From Halothermothrix sp. (GTDB lineage: Bacteria; Bacillota; Halanaerobiia; DY22613), in the NCBI GenBank assembly GCA_016841825.1, contig JAENYK010000021.1:1-59047 (forward strand): 59,047 bases of DNA. Direction: 5' to 3'. This document shows, piece after piece, positions 58,471 through 59,047 of the stretch. Both the position numbers and the translations under genes were made by a program. Position 1 is the first letter of the stretch. Each line of letters begins with the position of its first letter. The notes beneath the pieces were generated by a model that was not told where the DNA came from, made no database searches, and saw nothing but the letters and a program-made list of their open reading frames with translations.

Positions 58471-59047
58471 AATACAAAGAAGCTTAAAAAAATAATTTAG
58501 GCAAAATGATATTGTATTCTAAAATATAGGTGAAATATTTTAATTATAGTTTAGTTGTTTTTTTATAACTGCTCTATTAATCTATTTAGTTTAGAATTTT
58601 CAGTAAAATGATTTTGCATACTTAAAGATAAGATTTATGAATAAAAGTTTTCATATATTAAATAGTGAATCAATGTCGTGATATAATCAATATATAATTA
58701 TGAAAAATGTTTAATTAGGTATGGTTATATTGATTACGGCAATAATAAAATAATAATTTATTATACTTGCCAAATAAGATGCTATTTGTTATCATAATTT
58801 TCGTCGCTAAAGTATGTGTTGTGTGGGAAAATACAAATGTATAAAATTGGGTATTGACTTTCTAAAACATCCTTGTTATTATAGGTTTTGTTGTTTTTAA
58901 AGGACAATTTTTTTCAAAACGGTGAAAGTGATCTTGACAAACATGTTAAATGATGATAATATATTGGATGTGTGTCGCAAGTTAGATGATATAATGACCT
59001 TTGAAAAGTGAATAGCAATCAGCCAAGTCTAAAGAAATTGACTCTGT
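58471..59047 (+). promoter_or_regulatory. Non-coding rRNA operon upstream region with two promoters
   Basis: There is no gene in these 577 bases. The first 380 are very AT-rich without visible structure and may hold UP elements. Two tandem promoters follow: TTGACT-17-TATTAT (58854-58882) and TTGACA-17-TAATAT (58934-58962), 80 bases apart. The text after them includes CTTTGAAAAGTGAATAGC (about 59002), very like the pre-16S leader of Firmicutes. A 16S rRNA gene probably starts just past the window end. Confidence 0.7.

Noticed and set aside
58471-58850. Search for small genes, CRISPR repeats or insertion sequences in the AT-rich end region
   Set aside because: No open frame with a ribosome binding site, no repeat array and no inverted ends were seen; nor was any mobile element seen elsewhere in the window.

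Overview
This window is chromosomal DNA of a low-GC, anaerobic-type Firmicute. The gene order around clpC, radA-disA, the rif/str region and the S10-spc-alpha ribosomal clusters is that of the Firmicutes core chromosome. Zinc-ribbon (cysteine-containing) forms of L33, L36, S14 and S4, a T-box, an L10 leader and a CtsR regulon agree with this. A secreted PorV/TraF-like beta-barrel protein (2316-3371) points to an outer membrane, so a diderm Firmicute is likely, Halanaerobiales-like in my judgement. That placement is inferred from gene content, not from a tree.

Layout. 1-92: 3' end of a tRNA-Asn gene and its terminator. 221-2136: two overlapping nitrilase-superfamily genes, the first lacking all three catalytic residues. 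2316-3371: outer-membrane barrel protein. 3611-8281: CtsR-controlled operon ctsR-mcsA-mcsB-clpC. 8291-10891: radA-disA from its own promoter. 10942-11349: the only minus-strand gene, a small DUF1573-like protein. 11466-16197: carD, PIN-TRAM (YacL), ispD, ispF, a CBS-HutP fusion and a DUF1002 protein. 16213-20135: Cys T-box-cysE, mrnC, thyX, rlmB, sigH.

20371-25941: tuf copy 1, a YbxB-like methyltransferase, rpmG-secE-nusG-rplK-rplA, an L10 leader and rplJ-rplL. 26047-33597: rpoB and rpoC behind a leader of about 450 nt; RpoB carries a long, extremely acidic tail. 33613-38333: L7Ae-like gene, rpsL, rpsG, fusA and tuf copy 2, identical to copy 1 including the ribosome binding site. 38392-54101: S10, spc and alpha clusters with secY, adk, map, a KOW protein, infA, rpmJ and rpoA; rpmD (L30) is missing. 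54198-58416: ecfA1-ecfA2-ecfT-truA-rplM-rpsI. 58417-59047: a terminator, then AT-rich DNA with two tandem promoters and pre-16S-like sequence, so an rRNA operon probably starts just beyond the window.

How it fits together: this is mostly the translation and transcription machinery, controlled by ribosomal-protein leaders, attenuators and a T-box, plus protein quality control and c-di-AMP signalling. The least ordinary items are the paired active/inactive nitrilases, the CBS-HutP fusion followed by RNA hairpins, the RpoB acidic tail, the identical tuf pair, and the structured leaders before tuf1 and rpsJ. Functions come from motifs read by eye; no database search was possible.
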